A DNA stretch of 64,000 bases, from contig CM068547.1 of assembly GCA_035048495.1 (NCBI GenBank), positions 35,571,289 to 35,635,288 of the forward strand, given 5' to 3'. The DNA is from Euptelea pleiosperma. Taxonomy: Eukaryota; Streptophyta; Magnoliopsida; Ranunculales; Eupteleaceae. Made by a program: the position numbers and the translations under genes. Shown piece after piece: positions 34,001 to 48,397 of this stretch; position 1 is the first letter of the stretch; each line of letters begins with the position of its first letter. The notes beneath the pieces were generated by a model that saw nothing but the letters and a program-made list of their open reading frames with translations, ran no database searches and had not been told where the DNA came from.

Positions 34001-37000
34001 GTTGCGAAAAAGTCACAAGTTATAGGCTTCGGAATGTAACACACAAACTGAGTCCAATTTGAGACGTTGATGCACGGATTGAGCTAACTTGTTTCGACTG
34101 TTAAGAATCTTATTCCAACACATCAAATGTGTTGAAACAATAGTAATGGAAGAGTTTGAGTCCAATTACATGGTCCGATTGCTAAAAGCCCTTAAGTTAT
34201 AGGCTTCGGAATGTAACAAACGAACTGAGTCCAATTTGAGACGTTGACGCACGGATAGAGCTAACTTGTTTCGACGGTCCCAAATCATGTTCCAACACTT
34301 AAAATCTGTTGAAACAATTGTAATGGAAGAGTTTGAGTCAAATTACGAGCTCTGGTTGCGAAAACGTCACAAGTTATAGGCTTTGGAATGTAACACACAA
34401 ACTGAGTCCAATTAGAGACATTGACGAACGGATGGAGCAAACTTCTTTCGACTGTCCCGAATTTTACTCCAACACTTCAAATGTGTTGAAACAATAGTAA
34501 TGGAAGAGTTTGAGTCCAATTACGAGGTCCAGTTGCGAAAAAGTCACAAGTTATAAGCTTCGGAATGTAACACACAAACTGAGTCCAATCTGAGACGTTG
34601 ATGCACGGATGGAGCTAACTTGTTTCGACTGTCAAGAATCTTGTTCCAATACATCAAATCTGTTGAAACAATAGTAATGGAAGAGTTTGAGTCCAAAATA
34701 AGAGGTCCGGTTGCGAAAATGTCACAAGTTATAGCCTTCGGAATATAACACACAAACTGAGTCCAATTTGAGACGTTGACGCATGGATGGAGCTAACTTG
34801 TTTCGACGGTCCCAAATCATGTTCCAACACTTAAAATCTGTTGAAACAATAGTAATGGAAGAGTTGGAGTCCAATTACGAGGTGTGGTTGCGAAAAATTC
34901 ACAAGTTATAAGCTTCGGAACATAACACACAAACTGAGTCTAATTTGAGACGTTGACGCACGGATGGAGCTAACTAGTTTCGACTGTCACGAATCTTGTT
35001 CCAACACTTCAAATGTGTTGAAACAATAGTAATGGAAGAGTTTGAGTCCAATTACGAGGTCCGGTTACGAAAAAGTCACAAGTTATGGGCTTCGGAAGGT
35101 AATACACACACTGAGTCCAATTTGAGACGTTGACGCACGGATGGAGCAAACTTCTTTCGACTGTCAAGAATCTTGTCCCAACACTGCAAATGTGTTGAAA
35201 CAATAGTAATTGAAGAGTTGGAGTCCAATTACGAGGTCTGGTTGCGAAAAATTCACAAGTTATAAGCTTCGGAACGTAACACACAAACTGAGTCCAATTT
35301 GAGACGTTGACGCACGGATGGAGCTAACTTGTTTCGACTGTCACGATTCTTGATCCAACAATTCAAATGTGTTGAAACAATGGTAATGGAAGAGATTTAG
35401 GCCAATTACGAGGTCCGATTGCGAAAAAGTCACAAGTTATAGGCTTCGGAATGTAACACACAAACTGAGTCCAATTTGAGACGTTGATGCACGGATTGAG
35501 CTAACTTGTTTCGACTGTCAAGAATCTTGTTCCAACACATCAAATGTGTTGAAACAATAGTAATGGACGAGTTTGAGTCCAATTACGAGGTCCGGTTGCG
35601 AAAGTGTCACAAGTTATAGGCTTCGGAATATAACACACAAACTGAGTCCAATTTGAGACGTTGACGCATTGATGGAGCTAACTTGTTTCGACGGTCCCAA
35701 ATCATGTTCCAACACTTAAAATCTGTTTAAACAATAGTAATTGAAGAGTTGGAGTCCAATTACGAGGTGTGGTTGCGAAAAATTCACAAGTTATAAGCTT
35801 CGGAACATAACACACAAACTGAGTCCAATTTGAGACGTTGACGCACGGATGGAGCTAACTAGTTTCGACTGTCACGAATCTTGTTCCAACACTTCAAATG
35901 TGTTGAAACAATAGTAATGGAAGAGTTTGAGTCGAATTACGAGGTCCGGTTGCGAAAAAGTCACAAGTTATGGGCTTCGGAAGGTAATACACACACTGAG
36001 TCCAATTTGAGACGTTGACGCACGGATGGAGCAAACTTCTTTCGACTGTCAAGAATCTTGTCCCAACACTGCAAATGTGTTGAAACAATAGTAATTGAAG
36101 AGTTGGAGTCCAATTACGAGGTCTGGTTGCGAAAAATTCACAAGTTATAAGCTTCGGAACGTAACACACAAACTGAGTCCAATTTGAGACGTTGACGCAC
36201 GGATGGAGCTAACTTGTTTCGACTGTCACGATTCTTGATCCAACAATTCAAATGTGTTGAAACAATGGTAATGGAAGAGATTTAGGCCAATTACGAGGTC
36301 CGATTGCGAAAAGTCACAAGTTATAGGCTTCGGAATGTAACACACAAACTGAGTCCAATTTGAGACGTTGATGCACGGATTGAGCTAACTTGTTTCGACT
36401 GTCAAGAATCTTGTTCCAACACATCAAATGTGTTGAAACAATAGTAATGGACGAGTTTGAGTCCAATTACGAGGTCCGGTTGCGAAAATGTCACAAGTTA
36501 TAGGCTTCGGAATATAACACACAAACTGAGTCCAATTTGAGACGTTGACGCATTGATGGAGCTAACTTGTTTCGACGGTCCCAAATCATGTTCCAACACT
36601 TAAAATCTGTTTAAACAATAGTAATTGAAGAGTTGGAGTCCAATTACGAGGTGTGGTTGCGAAAAATTCACAAGTTATAAGCTTCGGAACGTAACACACA
36701 AACTGAGTCCAATTTGAGACGTTGATGCACGGATGGAGCTAACTTGTTTCGACTGTCAAGAATCTTGTTCCAACACATCAAATGTGTTGAAACAATAGTA
36801 ATGGAAGAGTTTGAGTCCAAAATAAGAGGTCTGGTTGCGAAAATGTCACCAGTTATAGCCTTCGGAATATAACACACAAACTGAGTCCAATTTGAGACGT
36901 TGACGCATGGATGGAGCTAACTTGTTTCGACGGTCCCAAATCATGTTCCAACACTTAAAATCTGTTGAAAAAATAGTAATGGAAGAGTTAGAGTCCAATT

Positions 37001-38604
37001 ACGAGGTGTGGTTGCGAAAAATTCACAAGTTATAAGCTTCGGAACGTAACACACAAACTAAGTCCAATTTGAGACGTTGACGCACGGATGGAGCTAACTT
37101 GTTTCGACTGTCACGATTCTTGATCCAACAATTCAAATGTGTTGAAACAATGGTAATGGAAGAGATTTAGGCCAATTACGAGTTCCGATTGCGAAAAAGT
37201 CACAAGTTATAGGCTTCGGAATGTAACACACAAACTGAGTCCAATTTGAGACGTTGATGCACGGATTGAGCTAACTTGTTTCGACTGTCAAGAATCTTGT
37301 TCGAACACATCAAATGTGTTGAAACAATAGTAATGGAAGAGTTTGAGTCCAATTACATGGTCCGATTGCTAAAAGCCCTTAAGTTATAGGCTTCGGAATG
37401 TAACAAACGAACTGAGTCCAATTTGAGACGTTGACGCACGGATAGAGCTAACTTGTTTCGACGGTCCCAAATCATGTTCCAACACTTAAAATTTGTTGAA
37501 ACAATTGTAATGGAAGAGTTTGAGTCAAATTACGAGCTCTGGTTGCGAAAACGTCACAAGTTATAGGCTTCGGAATGTAACACACAAACTGAGTCCAATT
37601 AGAGACATTGACGAACGGATGGAGCAAACTTCTTTCGACTGTCCCGAATTTTGCTCCAACACTTCAAATGTGTTGAAACAATAGTAATGGAAGAGTTTGA
37701 GTCCAATTACGAGGTTCAGTTGCGAAAAAGTCACAAGTTATAGGCTTCGGAATGTAACACACAAACTGAGTCCAATTTGAGACGTTGATGCACGGATGGA
37801 GCTCACTTGTTTCGACTGTCAAGAATCTTGTTCCAATACATGAAATGTGTTGAAACAATAGTAATGGAAGAGTTTGAGTCCAAAATAAGAGGTCCGGTTG
37901 CGAAAATGTCACAAGTTATAGCCTTCGGAATATAACACACAAACTGAGTCCAATTTGCGACGTTGATGCATGGATGGAGCTAACTTGTTTCGACGGTCCC
38001 TAATCATGTTCCAACACTTAAAATCTGTTGAAACAATAGTAATGGAAGAGTTGGAGTCCAATTACGAGGTCTGGTTGCGAAAAATTCACAAGTTATAAGC
38101 TTCGGAACGTAACACACAAACTGAGTCCAATTTGAGACGTTGACGCACGGATGGAGCTAACTAGTTTCGACTGTCACGAATCTTGTTCCAACACTTCAAA
38201 TGTGTTGAAACAATAGTAATGGAAGAGTTTGAGTTTAATTACGAGATCCGGTTGCGTAAAAGTCACAAGTTATGGGCTTCGGAAGGTAATAAACAAACTG
38301 AGTCCAATTTGAGACGTTGACGCACGGATGGAGCAAACTTCTTTCGACTGTCAAGAATCTTGTCCCAACACTGCAAATGTGTTGAAACAATAGTAATGGA
38401 AGAGTTTGAGTCCAAAATAAGAGGTCTGGTTGCGAAAATGTCACAAGTTATAGCCTTCGGAATATAACACACAAACTGAGTCCAATTTGAGACGTTGACG
38501 CATGTATAGAGCTAACTTGTTTCGACGGTCCCAAATCATGTTCCAACACTTAAAATCTGTTGAAAAAATAGTAATGGAAGAGTTAGAGTCCAATTACGAG
38601 GTGT

Positions 38605-41600
38605 GGTTGCGAAAAATTCACAAGTTATAAGCTTCGGAACGTAACACACAAACTGAGTCCAATTTGAGACGTTGACGCACGGATGGAGCTAACTTGTTTC
38701 GACTGTCACGATTCTTGATCCAACAATTCAAATGTGTTGAAACAATGGTAATGGAAGAGATTTAGGCCAATTACGAGGTCCGATTGCGAAAAAGTCACAA
38801 GTTATAGGCTTCGGAATGTAACACACAAACTGAGTCCAATTTGAGACGTTGATGCACGGATTGAGCTAACTTGTTTCGACTGTCAAGAATCTTGTTCCAA
38901 CACATCAAATGTGTTGAAACAATACTAATGGACGAGTTTGAGTCCAATTACGAGGTCCGGTTGCGAAAATGTCACAAGTTATAGGCTTCGGAATATAACA
39001 CACAAACTGAGTCCAATTTGAGACGTTGACGCATGGATGGAGGTAACTTGTTTCGACGGTCCCAAATCATGTTCCAACACTTAAAATCTGTTTAAACAAT
39101 AGTAATGGAATAGTTGGAATCCAATTACGAGGTGTGGTTGCGAAAAATTCACAAGTTATAAGCTTCGGAACGTAACACACAAACTGAGTCCAATTTGAGA
39201 CGTTGATGCACGGATGGAGCTAACTTGTTTCGACTGTCAAGAATCTTGTTCCAACACATCAAATGTGTTGAAACAATAGTAATGGAAGAGTTTGAGTCCA
39301 AAATAAGAGGTCTGGTTGCGAAAATGTCACAAGTTATAGCCTTCGGAATATAACACACAAACTGAGTCCAATTTGAGACGTTGACGCATGGATGGAGCTA
39401 ACTTGTTTCGACGGTCCCAAATCATGTTCCAACACTTAAAATCTGTTGAAAAAATAGTAATGGAAGAGTTAGAGTCCAATTACGAGGTGTGGTTGCGAAA
39501 AATTCACAAGTTATAAGCTTCGGAACGTAACACACAAACTGAGTCCAATTTGAGACGTTGACGCACGGATGGAGCTAACTTGTTTCGACTGTCACGATTC
39601 TTGATCCAACAATTCAAATGTGTTGAAACAATGGTAATGGAAGTGATTTAGGCCAATTACGAGTTCCGATTGCAAAAAAGTCACAAGTTATAGGCTTCGG
39701 AATGTAACACACAAACTGAGTCCAATTTGAGACGTTGATGCACGGATTGAGCTAACTTGTTTCGACTGTCAAGAATCTTGTTCCAACACATCAAATGTGT
39801 TTAAACAATAGTAATGGACGAGTTTGAGTCCAATTACGAGGTCCGGTTGCGAAAATGTCACAAGTTATAGCCTTCGGAATATAACACACAAACTGAGTCC
39901 AATTTGAGCCGTTGACGCATGGATGGAGCTAACTTGTTTCGACGGTCCCAAATCATGTTCCAACACTTAAAATCTGTTTAAACAATAGTAATTGAAGAGT
40001 TGGAGTCCAATTACGAGGTGTGGTTGCGAAAAATTCACAAGTTATAAGCTTCGGAACGTAACACACAAACTGAGTCCAATTTGAGACGTTGATGCACGGA
40101 TGGAGCTAACTTGTTTCGACTGTCAAGAATCTTGTTCCAACACATCAAATGTGTTGAAACAATAGTAATGGAAGAGTTTGAGTCCAAAATAAGAGGTCTG
40201 GTTGCGAAAATGTCACAAGTTATAGCCTTCGGAATATAACACACAAACTGAGTCCAATTTGAGACGTTGACGCACGGATGGAGCTAACTAGTTTCGACTG
40301 TCACAAATCTTGTTCCAACACTTCAAATGTGTTGAAACAATAGTAATGGAAGAGTTTGAGTCCAATTACGAGATCCGGTTGCGTAAAAGTCACAAGTTAT
40401 GGGCTTCGGAACGTAATACACAAACTGAGTCCAATTTGAGACGTTGACGCACGGATGGAGCAAACTTCTTTCGACTGTCAAGAATCTTGTCCCAACACTG
40501 CAAATGTGTTGAAACAATTGTAATGGAAGAGTTTGAGTCCAAAATAAGAGGTCTGGTTGCGAAAATGTCACAAGTTATAGCCTTCGGAATATAACACACA
40601 AACTGAGTCCAATTTGAGACGTTGACGCATGGATGGAGCTAACTTGTTTCGACGGTCCCATATCATGTTCCAACACTTAAAATCTGTTGAAAAAATAGTA
40701 ATGGAAGAGTTAGAGAGTCCAATTACGAGGTGTGGTTGCGAAAAATTCACAAGTTATAAGCTTCGGAACGTAACACACAAACTGAGTCCAATTTGAAACG
40801 TTGACGCACGGATGGAGTTAACTTGTTTCGACTGTCACGATTCTTGATCCAACAATTCAAATGTGTTGAAACAATGGTAATGGAAGAGATTTAGGCCAAT
40901 TACGAGTTCCGATTGCGAAAAAGTCACAAGTTATAGGCTTCGGAATGTAACACACAAACTGAGTCCAATTTGAGACGTTGATGCACGGATTGAGCTAACT
41001 TGTTTCGACTGTCAAGAATCTTGTTCGAACACATCAAATGTGTTGAAACAATAGTAATGGAAGAGTTTGAGTCCAATTACATGGTCCGATTGCTAGAAGC
41101 CCTTAAGTTATAGGCTTCGGAATGTAACAAACGAACTGAGTCCAATTTGAGACGTTGACGCACGGATAGAGCTAACTTGTTTCGACGGTCCCAAATCATG
41201 TTCCAACACTTAAAATCTGTTGAAACAATTGTAATGGAAGAGTTTGAGTCAAATTACGAGCTCTGGTTGCGAAAACGTCACAAGTTATAGGCTTTGGAAT
41301 GTAACACACAAACTGAGTCCAATTAGAGACATTGACGAACGGATGGAGCAAACTTCTTTCGACTGTCCCGAATTTTACTCCAACACTTCAAATGTGTTGA
41401 AACAATAGTAATGGAAGAGTTTGAGTCCAATTACGAGGTCCAGTTGCGAAAAAGTCACAAGTTATAAGCTTCGAAACATAACACACAAACTGAGTCCAGT
41501 TTGAGACGTTGACGCACGGATGGAGCTAACTAGTTTCGACTGTCAAGAATCTTGTTCCAATACATCAAATCTGTTGAAACAATAGTAATGGAAGAGTTTG

Positions 41601-42150
41601 AGTCCAAAATAAGAGGTCCGGTTGCGAAAATGTCACAAGTTATAGCCTTCGGAATATAACACACAAACTGAGTCCAATTTGAGACGTTGACGCATGGATG
41701 GAGCTAACTTGTTTCGACGGTCCCAAATCATGTTCCAACACTTAAAATCTGTTGAAACAATAGTAATGGAAGAGTTGGAGTCCAATTACGAGGTGTAGTT
41801 GCAAAAAATTCACAAGTTATAAGCTTCGGAACATAACACACAAACTGAGTCCAGTTTGAGACGTTGACGCACGGATGGAGCTAACTAGTTTCGACTGTCA
41901 CGAATCTTGTTCCAACACTTCAAATGTGTTGAAACAATAGTAATGGAAGAGTTTGAGTCCAATTACGAGGTCCGGTTGCGAAAAAGTCACAAGTTATGGG
42001 CTTCGGATGGTAATACACAAACTGAGTCCAATTTGAGACGTTGACGCACGGATGGAGCAAACTTCTTTCGACTGTCAAGAATCTTGTCCCAACACTGCAA
42101 ATGTGTTGAAACAATAGTAATTGAAGAGTTGGAGTCCAATTACGAGGTCT
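38605..42150. repeat. 3546-bp tandem segmental duplication, copy 1
   Basis: This 20-monomer block is followed at once by a nearly identical copy at +3546. Shared private variants are TTTGAAACGTTG (about 40794), GCTAGAAGCCC (about 41092), CTTCGAAACATAAC (about 41470), GTTGCAAAAAATTC (about 41800) and GGATGGTAATAC (about 42006). I noticed a single difference, CACAAATC against CACGAATC near 40307/43853. Breakpoints are uncertain by about 100 bp. Confidence 0.85.
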
Positions 42151-45100
42151 GGTTGCGAAAAATTCACAAGTTATAAGCTTCGGAACGTAACACACAAACT
42201 GAGTCCAATTTGAGACGTTGACGCACGGATGGAGCTAACTTGTTTCGACTGTCACGATTCTTGATCCAACAATTCAAATGTGTTGAAACAATGGTAATGG
42301 AAGAGATTTAGGCCAATTACGAGGTCCGATTGCGAAAAAGTCACAAGTTATAGGCTTCGGAATGTAACACACAAACTGAGTCCAATTTGAGACGTTGATG
42401 CACGGATTGAGCTAACTTGTTTCGACTGTCAAGAATCTTGTTCCAACACATCAAATGTGTTGAAACAATACTAATGGACGAGTTTGAGTCCAATTACGAG
42501 GTCCGGTTGCGAAAATGTCACAAGTTATAGGCTTCGGAATATAACACACAAACTGAGTCCAATTTGAGACGTTGACGCATGGATGGAGGTAACTTGTTTC
42601 GACGGTCCCAAATCATGTTCCAACACTTAAAATCTGTTTAAACAATAGTAATGGAATAGTTGGAATCCAATTACGAGGTGTGGTTGCGAAAAATTCACAA
42701 GTTATAAGCTTCGGAACGTAACACACAAACTGAGTCCAATTTGAGACGTTGATGCACGGATGGAGCTAACTTGTTTCGACTGTCAAGAATCTTGTTCCAA
42801 CACATCAAATGTGTTGAAACAATAGTAATGGAAGAGTTTGAGTCCAAAATAAGAGGTCTGGTTGCGAAAATGTCACAAGTTATAGCCTTCGGAATATAAC
42901 ACACAAACTGAGTCCAATTTGAGACGTTGACGCATGGATGGAGCTAACTTGTTTCGACGGTCCCAAATCATGTTCCAACACTTAAAATCTGTTGAAAAAA
43001 TAGTAATGGAAGAGTTAGAGTCCAATTACGAGGTGTGGTTGCGAAAAATTCACAAGTTATAAGCTTCGGAACGTAACACACAAACTGAGTCCAATTTGAG
43101 ACGTTGACGCACGGATGGAGCTAACTTGTTTCGACTGTCACGATTCTTGATCCAACAATTCAAATGTGTTGAAACAATGGTAATGGAAGTGATTTAGGCC
43201 AATTACGAGTTCCGATTGCAAAAAAGTCACAAGTTATAGGCTTCGGAATGTAACACACAAACTGAGTCCAATTTGAGACGTTGATGCACGGATTGAGCTA
43301 ACTTGTTTCGACTGTCAAGAATCTTGTTCCAACACATCAAATGTGTTTAAACAATAGTAATGGACGAGTTTGAGTCCAATTACGAGGTCCGGTTGCGAAA
43401 ATGTCACAAGTTATAGCCTTCGGAATATAACACACAAACTGAGTCCAATTTGAGCCGTTGACGCATGGATGGAGCTAACTTGTTTCGACGGTCCCAAATC
43501 ATGTTCCAACACTTAAAATCTGTTTAAACAATAGTAATTGAAGAGTTGGAGTCCAATTACGAGGTGTGGTTGCGAAAAATTCACAAGTTATAAGCTTCGG
43601 AACGTAACACACAAACTGAGTCCAATTTGAGACGTTGATGCACGGATGGAGCTAACTTGTTTCGACTGTCAAGAATCTTGTTCCAACACATCAAATGTGT
43701 TGAAACAATAGTAATGGAAGAGTTTGAGTCCAAAATAAGAGGTCTGGTTGCGAAAATGTCACAAGTTATAGCCTTCGGAATATAACACACAAACTGAGTC
43801 CAATTTGAGACGTTGACGCACGGATGGAGCTAACTAGTTTCGACTGTCACGAATCTTGTTCCAACACTTCAAATGTGTTGAAACAATAGTAATGGAAGAG
43901 TTTGAGTCCAATTACGAGATCCGGTTGCGTAAAAGTCACAAGTTATGGGCTTCGGAACGTAATACACAAACTGAGTCCAATTTGAGACGTTGACGCACGG
44001 ATGGAGCAAACTTCTTTCGACTGTCAAGAATCTTGTCCCAACACTGCAAATGTGTTGAAACAATTGTAATGGAAGAGTTTGAGTCCAAAATAAGAGGTCT
44101 GGTTGCGAAAATGTCACAAGTTATAGCCTTCGGAATATAACACACAAACTGAGTCCAATTTGAGACGTTGACGCATGGATGGAGCTAACTTGTTTCGACG
44201 GTCCCATATCATGTTCCAACACTTAAAATCTGTTGAAAAAATAGTAATGGAAGAGTTAGAGAGTCCAATTACGAGGTGTGGTTGCGAAAAATTCACAAGT
44301 TATAAGCTTCGGAACGTAACACACAAACTGAGTCCAATTTGAAACGTTGACGCACGGATGGAGTTAACTTGTTTCGACTGTCACGATTCTTGATCCAACA
44401 ATTCAAATGTGTTGAAACAATGGTAATGGAAGAGATTTAGGCCAATTACGAGTTCCGATTGCGAAAAAGTCACAAGTTATAGGCTTCGGAATGTAACACA
44501 CAAACTGAGTCCAATTTGAGACGTTGATGCACGGATTGAGCTAACTTGTTTCGACTGTCAAGAATCTTGTTCGAACACATCAAATGTGTTGAAACAATAG
44601 TAATGGAAGAGTTTGAGTCCAATTACATGGTCCGATTGCTAGAAGCCCTTAAGTTATAGGCTTCGGAATGTAACAAACGAACTGAGTCCAATTTGAGACG
44701 TTGACGCACGGATAGAGCTAACTTGTTTCGACGGTCCCAAATCATGTTCCAACACTTAAAATCTGTTGAAACAATTGTAATGGAAGAGTTTGAGTCAAAT
44801 TACGAGCTCTGGTTGCGAAAACGTCACAAGTTATAGGCTTTGGAATGTAACACACAAACTGAGTCCAATTAGAGACATTGACGAACGGATGGAGCAAACT
44901 TCTTTCGACTGTCCCGAATTTTACTCCAACACTTCAAATGTGTTGAAACAATAGTAATGGAAGAGTTTGAGTCCAATTACGAGGTCCAGTTGCGAAAAAG
45001 TCACAAGTTATAAGCTTCGAAACATAACACACAAACTGAGTCCAGTTTGAGACGTTGACGCACGGATGGAGCTAACTAGTTTCGACTGTCAAGAATCTTG

Positions 45101-45696
45101 TTCCAATACATCAAATCTGTTGAAACAATAGTAATGGAAGAGTTTGAGTCCAAAATAAGAGGTCCGGTTGCGAAAATGTCACAAGTTATAGCCTTCGGAA
45201 TATAACACACAAACTGAGTCCAATTTGAGACGTTGACGCATGGATGGAGCTAACTTGTTTCGACGGTCCCAAATCATGTTCCAACACTTAAAATCTGTTG
45301 AAACAATAGTAATGGAAGAGTTGGAGTCCAATTACGAGGTGTAGTTGCAAAAAATTCACAAGTTATAAGCTTCGGAACATAACACACAAACTGAGTCCAG
45401 TTTGAGACGTTGACGCACGGATGGAGCTAACTAGTTTCGACTGTCACGAATCTTGTTCCAACACTTCAAATGTGTTGAAACAATAGTAATGGAAGAGTTT
45501 GAGTCCAATTACGAGGTCCGGTTGCGAAAAAGTCACAAGTTATGGGCTTCGGATGGTAATACACAAACTGAGTCCAATTTGAGACGTTGACGCACGGATG
45601 GAGCAAACTTCTTTCGACTGTCAAGAATCTTGTCCCAACACTGCAAATGTGTTGAAACAATAGTAATTGAAGAGTTGGAGTCCAATTACGAGGTCT
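42151..45696. repeat. 3546-bp tandem segmental duplication, copy 2
   Basis: This is the second copy of the 20-monomer block. All the private variants of copy 1 recur 3546 bp further on. The match ends where the following monomer is C2 (GTCACGAATC) instead of E (GTCACGATTC), between about 45697 and 45804. Confidence 0.85.
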
Positions 45697-47705
45697 GGTT
45701 GCGAAAAATTCACAAGTTATAAGCTTCGGAACGTAACACACAAACTGAGTCCAATTTGAGACGTTGACGCACGGATGGAGCTAACTTGTTTCGACTGTCA
45801 CGAATCTTGTTCCAACACTTCAAATGTGTTGAAACAATAGTAATGGAAGAGTTTGAGTCCAATTACGAGGTATTTTTGCGAAAAAGTCACAAGTTATAAG
45901 CTTCGGAATGTAATACACAAACTGAGTCCAATTTGAGACGTTGACGCACGGATGGAGCAAACTTGTTTCGACTGTCACGAATCTTGTCCCAACACTGCAA
46001 ATGTGTTGAAACAATAGTAATGGAAGAATTCGAGTCTAATTACGAGGTCCAGTTGCGAAAAAGTCACAAGTTATAGGCTTCGGAATGTAACACACAAACT
46101 GAGTCCAATTTGAGACGTTGATGCACGGATTGAGCTAACTTGTTTCGACTGTTAAGAATCTTATTCCAACACATCAAATGTGTTGAAACAATAGTAATGG
46201 AAGAGTTTGAGTCCAATTACATGGTCCGATTGCTAAAAGCCCTTAAGTTATAGGCTTCGGAATGTAACAAACGAACTGAGTCCAATTTGAGACGTTGACG
46301 CACGGATAGAGCTAACTTGTTTCGACGGTCCCAAATCATGTTCCAACACTTAAAATCTGTTGAAACAATTGTAATGGAAGAGTTTGAGTCAAATTCCGAG
46401 CTCTGGTTGCGAAAACGTCACAAGTTATAGGCTTCGAAATGTAACACACAAACTGAGTCCAATTTGAGACGTTGATGCATGGATTGAGCTAACTTGTTTC
46501 GACTGTCAAGAATCTTGTTCCAACACATCAAATGTGTTGAAACAATAGTAATGGACGAGTTTGAGTCCAATTACGAGGTCCGGTTGCGAAAATGTCACAA
46601 GTTATAGGCTTCGGAATATAACACACAAACTGAGTCCAATTTGAGACGTTGACGCATTGATGGAGCTAACTTGTTTCGACGGTCCCAAATCATGTTCCAA
46701 CACTTAAAATCTGTTTAAACAATAGTAATGGAATAGTTGGAGTCCAATTACGAGGTGTGGTTGCGAAAAATTCACAAGTTATAAGCTTCGGAACGTAACA
46801 CACAAACTGAGTCCAATTTGAGACGTTGATGCACGGATGGAGCTAACTTGTTTCGACTGTCAAGAATCTTGTTCCAACACATCAAATGTGTTGAAACAAT
46901 AGTAATGGAAGAGTTTGAGTCCAAAATAAGAGGTCTGGTTGCGAAAATGTCACAAGTTATAGCCTTCGGAATATAACACACAAACTGAGTCCAATTTGTG
47001 ACGTTGACGCGTGGATGGAGCTAACTTGTTTCGACGGTCCCAAATCATGTTCCAAGACTTAAAATCTGTTGAAAAAATGGTAATGGAAGAGTTAGAGTCC
47101 AATTACGAGGTGTGGTTGCGAAAAATTCACAAGTTATAAGCTTCGGAACGTAACACACAAACTGAGTCCATTTTGAGACGTTGACGCACGGATGGAGCTA
47201 ACTTGTTTCGACTGTCACGATTCTTGATCCAACAAATCAAATGTGTTGAAACAATGGTAATGGAAGAGATTTAGGCCAATTACGAGGTCCGATTGCGAAA
47301 AAGTCACAAGTTATAGGCTTCGGAATGTAACACACAAACTGAGTCCAATTTGAGACGTTGATGCACGGATTGAGCTAACTTGTTTCGACTGTCAAGAATC
47401 TTGTTCCAACACATCAAATGTGTTTAAACAATAGTAATGGACGAGTTTGAGTCCAATTACGAGGTCCGGTTGCGAAAATGTCACAAGTTATAGCCTTCGG
47501 AATATAACACACAAACTGAGTCCAATTTGAGACGTTGACGCATGGATGGAGCTAACTTGTTTCGACGGTCCCAAATCATGTTCCAACACTTAAAATCTGT
47601 TGAAACAATAGTAATGGAAGAGTTGGAGTCCAATTACGAGGTGTGGTTGCGAAAAATTCACAAGTTATAAGCTTCGGAACGTAACACACAAACTGAGTCC
47701 AATTT

Positions 47706-48051
47706 GAGACGTTGACGCACGGATGGAGCTAACTAGTTTCGACTGTCACGAATCTTGTTCCAACACATTTGAAACAATAGTAATGGAAGAGTTTGAGTCC
47801 AATTACGAGGTCCGGTTGCGAAAAAGTCACAAGTTATGGGCTTCGGAAGGTAATACACACACTGAGTCCAATTTGAGACGTTGACGCACGGATGGAGCAA
47901 ACTTCTTTCGACTGTCAAGAATCTTGTCCCAACACTGCAAATGTGTTGAAACAATAGTAATTGAAGAGTTGGAGTCCAATTACGAGGTGTGGTTGCGAAA
48001 AATTCACAAGTTATAAGCTTCGGAACGTAACACACAAACTGAGTCCAATTT
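47706..48051. repeat. 346-bp C-D dimer, tandem copy 1 (C with 8-bp deletion)
   Basis: A 169-bp C monomer (47706-47874) that lacks 8 bp in the central dyad (CAACACATTTGAAAC) is followed by a 177-bp D monomer. The pair is repeated directly at 48052-48397. The D monomer of this copy has GAGGTGTGG where the other has GAGGTCTGG. Confidence 0.85.
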
Positions 48052-48397
48052 GAGACGTTGACGCACGGATGGAGCTAACTAGTTTCGACTGTCACGAATC
48101 TTGTTCCAACACATTTGAAACAATAGTAATGGAAGAGTTTGAGTCCAATTACGAGGTCCGGTTGCGAAAAAGTCACAAGTTATGGGCTTCGGAAGGTAAT
48201 ACACACACTGAGTCCAATTTGAGACGTTGACGCACGGATGGAGCAAACTTCTTTCGACTGTCAAGAATCTTGTCCCAACACTGCAAATGTGTTGAAACAA
48301 TAGTAATTGAAGAGTTGGAGTCCAATTACGAGGTCTGGTTGCGAAAAATTCACAAGTTATAAGCTTCGGAACGTAACACACAAACTGAGTCCAATTT
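48052..48397. repeat. 346-bp C-D dimer, tandem copy 2
   Basis: This is the direct repeat of 47706-48051, with the same 8-bp deletion in its C monomer. A third C monomer with this deletion lies far away at 2277-2445. Confidence 0.85.

Larger units (their letters stand above)
28100..39041. repeat. Dispersed segmental duplication, copy 2 (carries the LTR)
   Basis: This is the paralogue of about 8250-16463, longer because it contains the 2546-bp LTR plus its 5-bp duplication, and an extra C/A-like monomer around 33.0-33.17 kb. It ends near 39041, where this copy reads GGAGGTAAC and the other GGAGCTAAC. Confidence 0.7.
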
